From Nevskia sp. (GTDB taxonomy: Bacteria > Pseudomonadota > Gammaproteobacteria > Nevskiales > Nevskiaceae), in NCBI GenBank assembly GCA_023229645.1, contig JALNYU010000023.1, forward strand, positions 1 through 61,575: 61,575 nt of DNA, in the 5' to 3' direction. The position numbers and the translations under genes were made by a program. How positions within the stretch are numbered: the stretch's first letter is position 1; each line of letters begins with the position of its first letter. The notes beneath the pieces were generated by a model. That model was not told the DNA's origin and did no database searches. It was given only the letters and a program-made list of their open reading frames with translations. Below are positions 53,558 through 61,575 of the stretch, in pieces.

Positions 53558-53597
53558 TAAAAAAACCCGCGCCGCAACGTTCTGTGGCAACGCGGGT
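53558..53597 (-). terminator. Rho-independent terminator of the DUF3047/Sel1 operon
   Basis: On the minus strand ACCCGCG pairs with CGCGGGT around an imperfect inner stem, followed directly by TTTTTT. It lies about 30 bp past the Sel1 gene stop. Confidence 0.75.
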
Positions 53598-53625
53598 GGC
53601 GTTAAATGCGCCGTGTGAATCCTTT

Positions 53626-54156
53626 TTAGTGCGTGTGCTCCGGATTAAAGCCGTTGGCTATCAATTCAATCGCGCCGGCATCGTCCTGCGCTGCAGCGCG
53701 GCGTAACCACTGTTCGGCGGCCACGCGGTCCTTGGCAACGCCGCGGCCCAGCAACAGCGCTATGCCGTAGTGGTATTGCGCCAGCGAATAGCCGGTCTCG
53801 GCCGCGCGCCGCAGCCATGCGGTGGCGTGCGCCGAATTCGCCGGAACCCCAAGCCCCTGCTCGTAAAGATGCGCCAGATAAATCATCGACGCCGCATTGC
53901 CACGCTGCGCGCATTCGCTGAAGAACTGGAACGACTGCTGATGATTGCCGGTTTTGTCCAGTTCATAGGCGTTCATGCAGATGAAACCGAGACGCTCCGG
54001 AAACCGCTGCATCTGCTCCGCGTAATAGCGCCAGGAAAAGTCTGCCGGGTTCAGGACACCATCGCCGGTAATCTCCTCGACGTAGAACTCGGCACGCGCC
54101 ACGCCAGCGAAGAGCAATGCCGCAAGTACAGCGGTGGACAAACCAGCGCGGCTCAC
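53626..54156 (-). CDS. Exported Sel1-repeat protein
   Basis: A 176-residue protein beginning GTG at 54156, overlapping the DUF3047 stop (GTGA). Signal peptide: SRAGLSTAVLAALLFAGVAR. Residues about 75-165 hold two to three Sel1 (tetratricopeptide-like) repeats: AASMIYLAHLYEQGLGVPAN, AQYHYGIALLLGRGVAKDRV and EQWLRRAAAQDDAGAIEL. Such periplasmic repeats bind partner proteins. It is probably co-expressed with DUF3047. Confidence 0.85.
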   Translation of the reverse strand: MSRAGLSTAVLAALLFAGVARAEFYVEEITGDGVLNPADFSWRYYAEQMQRFPERLGFICMNAYELDKTGNHQQSFQFFSECAQRGNAASMIYLAHLYEQGLGVPANSAHATAWLRRAAETGYSLAQYHYGIALLLGRGVAKDRVAAEQWLRRAAAQDDAGAIELIANGFNPEHTH

Positions 54157-55334
54157 CAGACCGCCACCGGCGTTTTGTCGCCGCCGAAGCGTATGTCGCC
54201 GAACTGCGCGCGGCCTTCGCCACGTTGGAACGCGCTGTTCGCGATCAGCCAAACACGAACGACGCGCTTCGGCGGCGGCCCACCGATCGCCTTGGCGTAG
54301 TCGGCGAGGATCGGATGCGCTTCGTCCAGCCAGCGGCCCAGTTCAGCGGTGCCGCTACGCGCCACCATATGGGTTTCGCGGTCAGTCCAAGCCGCCAACG
54401 GGCACGGAAACGACGTGCCGGGCGGCAGATCGCGGCTCCAGAAATAGGTTAGATCGCGGCCATTTTCGAATTCGATGGCGATGCTCAGGTAGTCGTGCGT
54501 CGCGGCGTTATTCTCCGATACGGCGGCCGGCAGTTGGTCCACTTTCCAGCGCCAGTTCAGCGTCGTATTGGCGCTCAACGCCGCCATCACCGGCCGCTGC
54601 AGAATCGCGACATCAGCCGCGGTGTGCACATCCATGCGCGGGTTCGGGCCGCCGTCATCGGCGGTTGTTTGCTGGAAAATTTCGGCCGGGCCTAGCTCCC
54701 AGAGATAATCCCACCCGGCCGGCACCTGCGGCGTGTGCTGCAAGCGCGCCAGTTCCGCGCTTGCCCAGTTCGGGACATCGCTGACCGCCGAGATCGTACT
54801 TAAAACCTGCGCCGGGTCGATGCCTTTGCGCCAACGAATCAACGCAACACTGACGCTGCCACCGGCATCTGGATTTACTGCGGCAGCACTCGGCTCCGGC
54901 TCATAGGCGCCGCGGCGACTGCGCCAACGGGTTGGGAACGCTTTCAATTGCAGCGTGCCGGCGCGGTCAGCGGTAAACGTGTTGGTGTTGCGTGTGCCGT
55001 GGAAAATCGGCCCGGCGTTGCCGATCCGCGCCCAAGCCGCCAGCGGCTGGTCGAGGCCGAGCTGATAGGTGCGTGATAGCCAGACGACGCCATCGACGAC
55101 CATCGTCACCTGATCGCCGGCCTGCAGCGCCAGACCGGTATCGAGCCAAGGGCCAACATCGGCGCTGACGTAGGCTAGCTTCAAATCGCGCACCGCCGTG
55201 CCGGCCAGCGGCGCGATGCTGCTGCGGATGTTGGTTTCGAATACATCATGCGGCGTTGCTTTGAGCGGCGCCGCCTGTACGCAAGCTGACGCGAGCAATA
55301 CAGCCAGCGCGATCAGGCGAATTTTTTTAGTCAT
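54153..55334 (-). CDS. DUF3047-containing exported protein
   Basis: A 393-residue protein with a signal peptide (KKIRLIALAVLLASACVQAA). An N-terminal beta domain (about 30-150; LALQAGDQVTMVVDGVVWLS) is like a carbohydrate-binding/LecA-type fold in pattern only. The C-terminal 180 residues fit DUF3047: LNWRWKVDQLPAAVSENNAA, THDYLSIAIEFENGRDLTYF and GRAQFGDIRFGGD. The start is at 55334, just after the divergent two-component promoter. It faces away from the sensor kinase, 187 bp apart, which suggests the regulator controls it. Confidence 0.83.
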   Translation of the reverse strand: MTKKIRLIALAVLLASACVQAAPLKATPHDVFETNIRSSIAPLAGTAVRDLKLAYVSADVGPWLDTGLALQAGDQVTMVVDGVVWLSRTYQLGLDQPLAAWARIGNAGPIFHGTRNTNTFTADRAGTLQLKAFPTRWRSRRGAYEPEPSAAAVNPDAGGSVSVALIRWRKGIDPAQVLSTISAVSDVPNWASAELARLQHTPQVPAGWDYLWELGPAEIFQQTTADDGGPNPRMDVHTAADVAILQRPVMAALSANTTLNWRWKVDQLPAAVSENNAATHDYLSIAIEFENGRDLTYFWSRDLPPGTSFPCPLAAWTDRETHMVARSGTAELGRWLDEAHPILADYAKAIGGPPPKRVVRVWLIANSAFQRGEGRAQFGDIRFGGDKTPVAVW

Positions 55335-55521
55335 GAACGATCTCCTCCACCGCAGTTCGGTGTGAACGCACGATAAGAGACCACCACAGGCCGCCAATAG
55401 AGCAAATTGCCGGACGTGCGCCGGGCAATTTGCCCGCCGTTGCGGCGACTGCAGACGGGCTTGCGGCGCGACACTGAAGAAGTGAAAGAATGCGCGGGCG
55501 ATAATTGCGCACGAGATAGCC

Positions 55522-56862
55522 GTGAACCTAAAACGATACCTGCTGATTCGCATGACGCTGCTCGGGTTGCTGTGCTGGGCGGCCGTAAGCGTTTACGTCA
55601 TCGCCAGCGCCGGCCAGCGCGCAAACGCCGAATTGGCCGAGCACGCCGATCTGCTGGCGCTGCGCATGGAAATCGATATCGCCCGGCAAATGACCGCCGT
55701 CGTCGCCGGCCACCGTTTCCCTGAACTAGCCCGCGTTGCTGCGCAGTTTCCGGATCGCCTATGTATCCAATATCGGGCTGCGGATGGTCAATCCGACGAG
55801 ATCGGCTGCGATGGCGAAGACGAAGCGCAACCCGAAGCGCCGCGCTGGCTGCTGACGGTGATCGTCGCGCTCAGCCCAGCACAGCCGACCTTGGAACGCA
55901 CCGTGCGGCTCTGGGGCGCACCAGCTGGCGTCGCCAGCTTTACGCCGGACCCGATTCGTTTGCATAACGCACAATGGCACTCGGTGCGAGCGCTGCTCAG
56001 CCTCGCCGCAGTAACGGTGCTGGCGCTGGACGGACTTGCAGTTTGGGTCGTCGGCCACGCACTGCGGCCGGCCGGGCAGATCGTCGCGGCGCTCGACCAA
56101 CTCGAAACCCGTAGCGCCGAAATCAAGCTGCCGGCGTACTACGTCAGCGAATTCCGGCAGATTGCCCAAGGCGTGCAACGGCTGGCTGAACGTTTAGCGA
56201 AAACCGCCGCCGCGCGCGATCTGCTGACGACAAAGTTGATCCGGCTACAGGAAGACGAGCGGCGCGAACTCACGCACGCTTTGCATGAGGAGGTGGGCCA
56301 GTGCGTCACCGCGCTGGCCGCGCACAGCACCAGCTTGCGCTTCCGGCTGGCCAGCGCTGAAACGCTGACAGTCGCCGACTTGGAGCCGCTTGATAGCACG
56401 CTCGAATATACCCAGCAGGCGTTGCGCAGTCTGCTGCTGCGGCTACGCCCGCCGGCGTTCGAGCAACAAGGTTTGGTATCGGCATTGCGCGATCTCGTCA
56501 CCGGCTGGCGCGCCCGCCTCCGCGGCCAACCCCAGCTCGCGCTCGAAGCCGATCAAGCGGCGTTGGACGACATCGGCGGCGATCAAGCGCTGTGTGTGTA
56601 TCGCATCGTTCAAGAATGCCTGAGCAATATCGCCCGCCACGCCAGCGACGGCCGCAGCGCCACGGTTGCGGTCCAGCGCGTTGAGCACGGCATCGAAACC
56701 TGGATTAGCAACGACCACGGCGCCAGCGCACCGTGCGCGGCCGGCAGCGGTCTCGGCTTGCGCCTATTAGCTGAGCGCGTGCGCGCACTCGGTGGCAGCT
56801 TTGAGGTCAGCGCCAGCAGCGGTGCTTTCAGCGTCCGGGCCCGGCTGCCACTGGCGATATGA
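55522..56862 (+). CDS. NarX/NreB-type sensor histidine kinase
   Basis: A 446-residue sensor kinase. Two membrane spans (MTLLGLLCWAAVSVYVIASA near 11-30 and LLSLAAVTVLALDGLAVWVV near 160-180) bracket a periplasmic sensor loop. HAMP-like and coiled-coil residues follow; the phosphoacceptor is in RRELTHALHEEVGQCVTALA (HisKA_3), and the HATPase_c G-box is GSGLGLRLLAERVRALGG. The start is GTG 55522. Its stop overlaps the response regulator start (ATGA). The periplasmic loop contains two cysteines (LCIQYRAADGQSDEIGCDGE). Confidence 0.9.
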   Translation: MNLKRYLLIRMTLLGLLCWAAVSVYVIASAGQRANAELAEHADLLALRMEIDIARQMTAVVAGHRFPELARVAAQFPDRLCIQYRAADGQSDEIGCDGEDEAQPEAPRWLLTVIVALSPAQPTLERTVRLWGAPAGVASFTPDPIRLHNAQWHSVRALLSLAAVTVLALDGLAVWVVGHALRPAGQIVAALDQLETRSAEIKLPAYYVSEFRQIAQGVQRLAERLAKTAAARDLLTTKLIRLQEDERRELTHALHEEVGQCVTALAAHSTSLRFRLASAETLTVADLEPLDSTLEYTQQALRSLLLRLRPPAFEQQGLVSALRDLVTGWRARLRGQPQLALEADQAALDDIGGDQALCVYRIVQECLSNIARHASDGRSATVAVQRVEHGIETWISNDHGASAPCAAGSGLGLRLLAERVRALGGSFEVSASSGAFSVRARLPLAI

Positions 56863-57545
56863 CGACCCTCGGCAACAGCGCCGCGGTGCGCATTTTGTTG
56901 GTCGACGACCACGCGATTGTCCGCGCCGGCTACCGGCATCTGCTCGAACGCCACGGCGGCTATCGTATTGTTGCAGAGGCCGATGACGCGCAGTCGGCCT
57001 ATCTGCAATACAGCGCCCATCGGCCCGATTTGATGATCACCGACATCGCAATGCCCGGCGCCAGCGGCCTTGAAGCGCTGCGCCGCGTCTTGCAGCTCGA
57101 TCCCGCTGGCCGGGTGCTGATTTTCAGCATGCACGTTTCGCCGGATCTAGCGCTGGCCGCCTTGCGCAGTGGCGCCCGCGGCTACGTGACCAAAAGCAGC
57201 ACGCCGGACACGCTGCTGCGCGCGATTGCCGACGCGATGGCCGGGCGGCAGACGCTCAGCCCGGACATCGCACAAGCGCTGGCACTGGCGCGCGTTGCCG
57301 ACGGTCGTAGCGAGCTGCAGCAGCTGACGCCGCGTGAGTTCGACATCCTGACCATGCTCGTCGCGCCGCATAGCGTCGATGACATCGCCCGCGCGCTGCA
57401 CCTAAGTCCGAAAACCGTGCAGAACTTGCACTATCAGATCAAGCGAAAACTGAACGTCACCAGCGATATCGAGCTGACGCGCTTCGCGCTCGCGCATGGC
57501 GTTGGTGCCTCGGCGGCGCAAGCGCCGGAAGCGATCCAGAAATAG
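56859..57545 (+). CDS. NarL/LuxR-family response regulator
   Basis: A 228-residue regulator with a receiver domain (about 9-125; LVDDHAIVRAGYRHLL, phosphoacceptor D in LMITDIAMPGASG, K in YVTKSS) and a LuxR-type HTH (about 155-215; LTPREFDILTMLVAPHSVDD, HLSPKTVQNLHYQIKRKLNV). It forms a pair with the sensor kinase upstream. Likely targets are the divergent DUF3047 gene and itself. Confidence 0.93.
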   Translation: MTTLGNSAAVRILLVDDHAIVRAGYRHLLERHGGYRIVAEADDAQSAYLQYSAHRPDLMITDIAMPGASGLEALRRVLQLDPAGRVLIFSMHVSPDLALAALRSGARGYVTKSSTPDTLLRAIADAMAGRQTLSPDIAQALALARVADGRSELQQLTPREFDILTMLVAPHSVDDIARALHLSPKTVQNLHYQIKRKLNVTSDIELTRFALAHGVGASAAQAPEAIQK

Positions 57546-57595
57546 ATACAAAATAACCCAAGGAAAAATGCTCCCGGCTTAGAGACGCATGGACG

Positions 57596-58411
57596 ATGGA
57601 TCAAACAAAACTGCCGACTGTTAGCCGCCTCGGCGGACCGTGGCCGCAAACGTTCCGGCCACAGCGGATCGTTTCGCTGTGCCCGTCGGTAACCGAGACG
57701 ATTTTCGTCTTAGGCGCGGGCGCCCGCTTGGTCGGCCGCAGTGACTATTGCTGCCATCCGGCCGAAGCCGTCGCTGCCATCGCCACAGTCGGCGGCACCA
57801 AGGCGGTGGACGAGAACGCGGTGGCGGCACTGGCGCCCGATTTGATCATCGCGGTCCGCGAGGAAAACACCCAGGCCCAGGTCTTAGCCTTGGCGGACCG
57901 CTGGCCGGTGCTGTTGCTGGATCCGGTCGATGTTCGCTCGGCGCTGGCCTATATCCGCGCGCTCGGCACCGTGCTTGATGAAACCGCGCGTGGCGAAGCG
58001 CTGGCGGCGGGCATCGAAGCCGGCCTCGCGCAGCTCCAAGCCCGGCACGCGGCGCGGGCAGATGCGCGCGCGCCGCGCGCCGCGTATCTGATCTGGCGCA
58101 AACCCTATATGGCCGCGGGCGCTGGAACTTATATCGACGATGTAATGCGCCATATCGGCCTGTTCAACGCCGCGGCGGCGCTGCCGGGGCGCTATCCGTC
58201 GCTCGAAGACCCAGCCGCGGCCGGCCTGCAAATCGACCGGGTCTTGGCCGCTTCAGAACCGTTTCCGTTCGCCGAGCGCCATATCACCGAATTGCAGCGG
58301 CGCTTCCCGAACGCCCGCGTCCAGCTCGTCGATGGCGAGCTGTTCGGCTGGCATGGTGCACGCATGCTCGCCGCGTGCACGCACTTTCTGCAGCACGATC
58401 TCGCTGGCTAG
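57596..58411 (+). CDS. BtuF-like helical-backbone metal receptor protein (no signal peptide)
   Basis: A 271-residue protein of the TroA/BtuF superfamily: RIVSLCPSVTETIFVLGAGA, VGGTKAVDENAVAALAPDLI, AYLIWRKPYMAAGAGTYIDD and ERHITELQRRFPNARVQLVD. There is no signal peptide, unlike periplasmic BtuF; this cytoplasmic-looking subgroup is common in gammaproteobacteria and annotated as cobalamin-binding or helical backbone metal receptor. The Cys pair in SDYCCHP may bind metal. Confidence 0.87.
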   Translation: MDQTKLPTVSRLGGPWPQTFRPQRIVSLCPSVTETIFVLGAGARLVGRSDYCCHPAEAVAAIATVGGTKAVDENAVAALAPDLIIAVREENTQAQVLALADRWPVLLLDPVDVRSALAYIRALGTVLDETARGEALAAGIEAGLAQLQARHAARADARAPRAAYLIWRKPYMAAGAGTYIDDVMRHIGLFNAAAALPGRYPSLEDPAAAGLQIDRVLAASEPFPFAERHITELQRRFPNARVQLVDGELFGWHGARMLAACTHFLQHDLAG

Positions 58412-58423
58412 CCCGCCGCTGGA

Positions 58424-61243
58424 TTAATCGTTATCGACAATCGTCACCGTCGCCAAGGATTGGCTGCCCAAGGTCGCGGCGACGGGCGAACTGAGGCGAA
58501 CCTGGAACGTCTCCGTGACCTCCTTCACGGTGTCGTTCAAGATCGGCACCGAGATTGTCTTCGTACTGGCGTCGTTATTTGCCCAAACCAAGGTGCCGCT
58601 AACGGCACCAAAGTCTTTCCCGGCGAGCGCGCTGCTATTCGCCGTCGCGTAGCTGATCGACGCCGGGCCGGTAGCGCCGCCGCTGCGTGAGATTGCAACC
58701 CGCACCGCCCCCCCGCCTTCGCTGACGCTGTAGCTGGCTGCCGCCAACGCAAATACGCCGGGAGAACTGTCGTTGTCGGCGATCGTCAGCGTCGCGACTT
58801 TCGCCGTTCCCAGCGTGGCGCCGCCGGTGGCGTTGCTGAGCGTTAGTAAGAGTGTCTCGCTGGGCTCGGCAGCGCTATCGTTGATAATCGGTACGGTGAA
58901 ACTCTTATTGCTGGCATCGCCGGCGCCCCAGCTCAACGTGCCGCTGGCAGCGGTGTAGTCGCTCCCTGCAATCGCGCTACCGTTTGACGAGGCATAGGCG
59001 ACCGTTACCGCGCCGACGCTACCGCCGCTGCGCCGAACAACAATCGTCGCCAAGCCGGCGTTCTCGGCCACGGACGCGACGGTACTGAGGAACGACAGGC
59101 TGCCCGCCGCGTTCACGGTGTCGTCGTCGATGATCGTGATCGATGTTGTCACCACACTGCCCAGCGTCGCGCCGGTCGGTGCTGATAGCCGCACTTGAAT
59201 CACTTCGCTGGGCTCCGCCAGTTTATCGTTGAGGATCGGGATGCGGATCGTCTTGCTCGCGGTATCGCCGGAGGTCCAGATCAGCTTGCCGCTGGTCGCG
59301 GTGTAGTCGCTGCCAGCAGTGGCGCTGCTGTTGGCGGTGGTATACGCGACCGATGCCGCACCGTAAGAACCACCGGTGCGCGTCACGCTAACGACCACGC
59401 TGCCCGCCGCCTCGGCGACGGAATAACTCGCTGCAGCAAACGCCAGCGTGCCGGGCGCGCTGTCGTTATCGGCGATGGCTAACTGCGCCGTGCGTATCGT
59501 ACCCAAGGTCGCGCCGCCGCCAGGGGCTGATACGGTGAGATTCACCGTTTCGGTGGCCTCGGCCGCGCTATCGTCGGTGATCGGAACGCTGAAGGTTTTG
59601 GCGGCGCTATCGCCATCCGCCCAAGACAACGTACCGCTGGCCGCCGTGTAATCGCTGCCAGCCACCGCGGTGCCGTTGCTCGTTGCATAGGCCACGGTCA
59701 CGGCCCCGGCACTCCCGCCGCTGCGTTGTACGGTGATGCTCGCGCTACCGCCGTTTTCAGCAGCGCTATACCTGGCGGCGCTGAAGCTCAACTTGCCGGC
59801 GCTGGGCGCTAGCGAAGCCAGCGCCAAGTTGGCGTCGACCAAGCCGGTGCCGCAGCCGCTGCAACTGCCGGGGAATGATCGGGTATTGTTTTTAATCGCC
59901 GTTTCAACGGCGTCCGGCGTCAACGAAGCCTGCGCCGCGTACAGCAGTGCAGCGACGCCGGCAACGTGCGGCGAGGCCATGCTCGTGCCTTGCAGGTACG
60001 CGTAAGAATCCGCCCCCGGCGTCGTGGCGCCGCTGTTGTAAGTCGACAACACGGTGCCGCTGGCGCCAAAGCTGGAATCGCCGCCTGGCGCCGCAACGTC
60101 AACCGTACTGCCGTAATTGGAATACGGCGCACGGCTGCCACCGCTGCCAACCGAAACCACGGCGATGACACCGCTACAACTCGCCGGGCTGAAGCCGCTG
60201 GCGTCCGCCGCCGAATTGCCGGCCGCGACCACAACCGTAGTATTGCGGCTGCGGGCGCTGTTGATCGCATTCTGCATTTCAGGCGAGGCCGAACACGGAT
60301 ACTGCCCGCCCAAGCTCATATTGATGACCTGCACCGGGCTCGGATTGGCCGGCACGCCGCTTACCGTGCCGCCGGAGGTCCAGATGATGGCGTCGCTGAT
60401 ATCCGAGGTATAACCGCCGCAACGGCCGAGCACACGGGCAATCACCAACTTCGCGCCGTACGCCACACCCGCCACGCCGAGGCCGTTGTTGGTGATGGCG
60501 GCGACAGTGCCGGCGACATGCGTACCGTGCCAGCTGCTGTTGGAGGTACCGGCGCTGCCGCAGGAACCGGAAATTCGGAAATCACCGGGGTCTAGTGCGC
60601 TAGCGTCGCGGCCGTTGCCGTCGTTAGCGTTGGCGCTATCGCTGATGAAATCGTATTGCGCGATCACTTGCGAGGCGAGGTCGGCGTGCGGCCGGTAACC
60701 GGTATCGATGACGCCGACAATCGCGCCGCTGCCGTCCGTTCGATCCCACGCCGAATACGCGTTTACGCCGGCGATGCCGTTGCCCTGCGCCGGCCCGGCC
60801 AGCCCCCATTGGCTGGATAGCAGCGGATCGTTCGGGGTAAACGTGGCTTGCAGCAAGCGATCCGGCTCGACATACCGCAGCCCTGCCGGTGCGCCGCGGC
60901 GTATTTGCGCCGCCAGTTGGTCAAGACCTGCAGCATCAAGCCCGGAACCGGCGTCCACCAGCAACGCGCCGCTGGCGAGCGTGCGCAATAATTTCATCGG
61001 CTTGCCGGTTAGCGTCGAGAGGCGCTGCACCCGGGCAGTCGCCGTGCGGGCAGCAGCAATCGCCTGCGTATCGGCGCCGGTGTCGGTGCTTGCGGCCGCC
61101 GCCGAGGTCTCGTATCGAACAATCAAACGTGCCGGCATATCGATGCCGATGTCGCTACTCACGGCGCTGGCGTTCGCACCACCAACCGCAAGAAAAGCGA
61201 ATGTGGAAAAGGCTTTAGGAAAGACTCTTCTTATTTTCATCAT
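58424..61243 (-). CDS. Secreted subtilisin-like serine protease with Calx-beta repeats
   Basis: A 939-residue exported S8 peptidase. Signal peptide at 1-27, an N-terminal propeptide region (about 30-135), then the catalytic domain with Asp180 (VGVIDTGYRPHADL), His239 (SSWHGTHVAGT) and Ser421 (LQGTSMASPHVAGVAALL). From about 475 four Calx-beta domains follow, each with AENGGSASITVQRSGGSAGA, NGTAVAGSDYTAASGTLSWA and VNLTVSAPGGGATLGT-type strands. No extra anchor is visible at the C-terminus (ends VTIVDND). GGGAG lies upstream of the start; a second ATG follows at once. The 332 bp from its start to the right edge hold its promoter and the start of the IS630-like element. Confidence 0.93.
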   Translation of the reverse strand: MMKIRRVFPKAFSTFAFLAVGGANASAVSSDIGIDMPARLIVRYETSAAAASTDTGADTQAIAAARTATARVQRLSTLTGKPMKLLRTLASGALLVDAGSGLDAAGLDQLAAQIRRGAPAGLRYVEPDRLLQATFTPNDPLLSSQWGLAGPAQGNGIAGVNAYSAWDRTDGSGAIVGVIDTGYRPHADLASQVIAQYDFISDSANANDGNGRDASALDPGDFRISGSCGSAGTSNSSWHGTHVAGTVAAITNNGLGVAGVAYGAKLVIARVLGRCGGYTSDISDAIIWTSGGTVSGVPANPSPVQVINMSLGGQYPCSASPEMQNAINSARSRNTTVVVAAGNSAADASGFSPASCSGVIAVVSVGSGGSRAPYSNYGSTVDVAAPGGDSSFGASGTVLSTYNSGATTPGADSYAYLQGTSMASPHVAGVAALLYAAQASLTPDAVETAIKNNTRSFPGSCSGCGTGLVDANLALASLAPSAGKLSFSAARYSAAENGGSASITVQRSGGSAGAVTVAYATSNGTAVAGSDYTAASGTLSWADGDSAAKTFSVPITDDSAAEATETVNLTVSAPGGGATLGTIRTAQLAIADNDSAPGTLAFAAASYSVAEAAGSVVVSVTRTGGSYGAASVAYTTANSSATAGSDYTATSGKLIWTSGDTASKTIRIPILNDKLAEPSEVIQVRLSAPTGATLGSVVTTSITIIDDDTVNAAGSLSFLSTVASVAENAGLATIVVRRSGGSVGAVTVAYASSNGSAIAGSDYTAASGTLSWGAGDASNKSFTVPIINDSAAEPSETLLLTLSNATGGATLGTAKVATLTIADNDSSPGVFALAAASYSVSEGGGAVRVAISRSGGATGPASISYATANSSALAGKDFGAVSGTLVWANNDASTKTISVPILNDTVKEVTETFQVRLSSPVAATLGSQSLATVTIVDND

Positions 61244-61435
61244 AGACTCCCGCGCACGTTATTCTGTTGTTATCGGCCGAGATGTGGAGAACTTTAGGCA
61301 AAAGTAGATAAATTCCACACCGCTCGTAATATTTCTACTACCGACCGGCTAAATACTCGTTTCCGCGTTACTGAGGCGGCATCGTGATGGCACTAAAATG
61401 AATGGCGAATCACATCATTGGAATGTTACATTCCA

Positions 61436-61575
61436 TTATTAATCCGGCCATTACTAATAAGTCAGTATATTAGGGAACAATAAGGGCGAAGTGTTTGTCC
61501 AACCCGACATGAAGAGAGACGGAAGAAGGGTATCGCGATCGGCGTTGGAAGAAATGCGGATGATGGCGCTTGAGC
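61436..61575 (+). mobile_element. IS630-like element, left end (cut by window edge)
   Basis: At 61436 the sequence TTATTAATCCGGCCATT begins. It matches the arm of the dispersed miniature elements (TTATTGATCCGGCCATT) at 16 of 17 bases and a TA precedes the TTAATCC core. A reading frame opens about 70 bp inside. The other end lies outside the window. TA is the usual IS630 target. Confidence 0.6.
61509..61575 (+). CDS. IS630-like transposase N-terminus (partial)
   Basis: An open frame from ATG 61509 to the window edge (22 codons, MKRDGRRVSRSALEEMRMMA). The pattern (basic start, then a helix with EExRxxA) is that of IS630-family transposase N-terminal helix-turn-helix regions. GAAG and an upstream in-frame GTG are also present. 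The catalytic domain is off the edge, so the family is provisional. Confidence 0.5.
   Translation, partial: MKRDGRRVSRSALEEMRMMALE

Overview
The window looks like chromosomal DNA of a GC-rich proteobacterium, most likely a gammaproteobacterium. The NsrR/Hmp pair, YchJ, the DUF938 methyltransferase, RsgA, a large TonB-dependent receptor and proteobacterial-type riboswitches support this. Genus cannot be fixed from the sequence. Most genes are housekeeping or catabolic, but the window is peppered with small TA-flanked insertion elements, and both ends are cut through insertion sequences (an IS5-type transposase tail at the left edge, an IS630-like head at the right edge).

Layout. 0-2.4 kb: an IS5-type transposase tail has cut off the 3' end of a frameshifted RHS-repeat gene. 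2.4-14.0 kb (minus strand): a guanidine-use regulon. It has two guanidine-I (ykkC) riboswitches. One leads an operon for a TauABC-like transporter, two DUF1989 proteins (carboxyguanidine deiminase), a guanidine/urea carboxylase and allophanate hydrolase. The other leads an outer-membrane porin gene that is broken by a 201-bp miniature insertion. 14.1-17.6 kb: cytochrome P460, a Crp/Fnr regulator, and a TPP riboswitch with thiC. 17.7-27.3 kb: an accessory stretch with a two-gene KAP-NTPase/WD40 operon, pssA, a large orphan protein, a YoeB-type toxin-antitoxin pair and an Mrr-like nuclease. 27.3-34.7 kb: mutarotase, rsgA, a run of small plus-strand genes, and a TonB receptor.

34.9-41.8 kb: NO defence (nsrR and hmp, each with its own palindromic NsrR-type operator), a HutF-like protein lacking key active-site residues beside hutG, and a pirin/DoxX/azoreductase cluster. 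41.8-49.3 kb: a cytochrome-domain/choice-of-anchor-D surface protein, then TlpA, DUF4266, DUF3570 and ApbE, with a LysR regulator. 49.2-61.2 kb: YkgJ-like protein, M61 peptidase, ABC-F ATPase, a DUF3047/Sel1 pair divergent from a NarL-type two-component system, a BtuF-like metal-receptor protein and a subtilase with Calx-beta repeats.

The unifying observation is the mobile layer. One repeat family (arms TTATTGATCCGGCCATT) resembles the terminus of the partial IS630-like element at the right edge and behaves like its non-autonomous derivative. A second family (arms GGGCCTGTTAACA) is also TA-flanked and recurs at the 3' end of nsrR and between the DUF3570 gene and apbE, where the first family is nested inside it. 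In three cases, removing the insert and one TA restores a sensible gene structure. The best candidates for undescribed biology are the KAP/WD40 pair, the HutF-like apparent pseudoenzyme, and the guanidine-switched porin inactivated by a miniature element.
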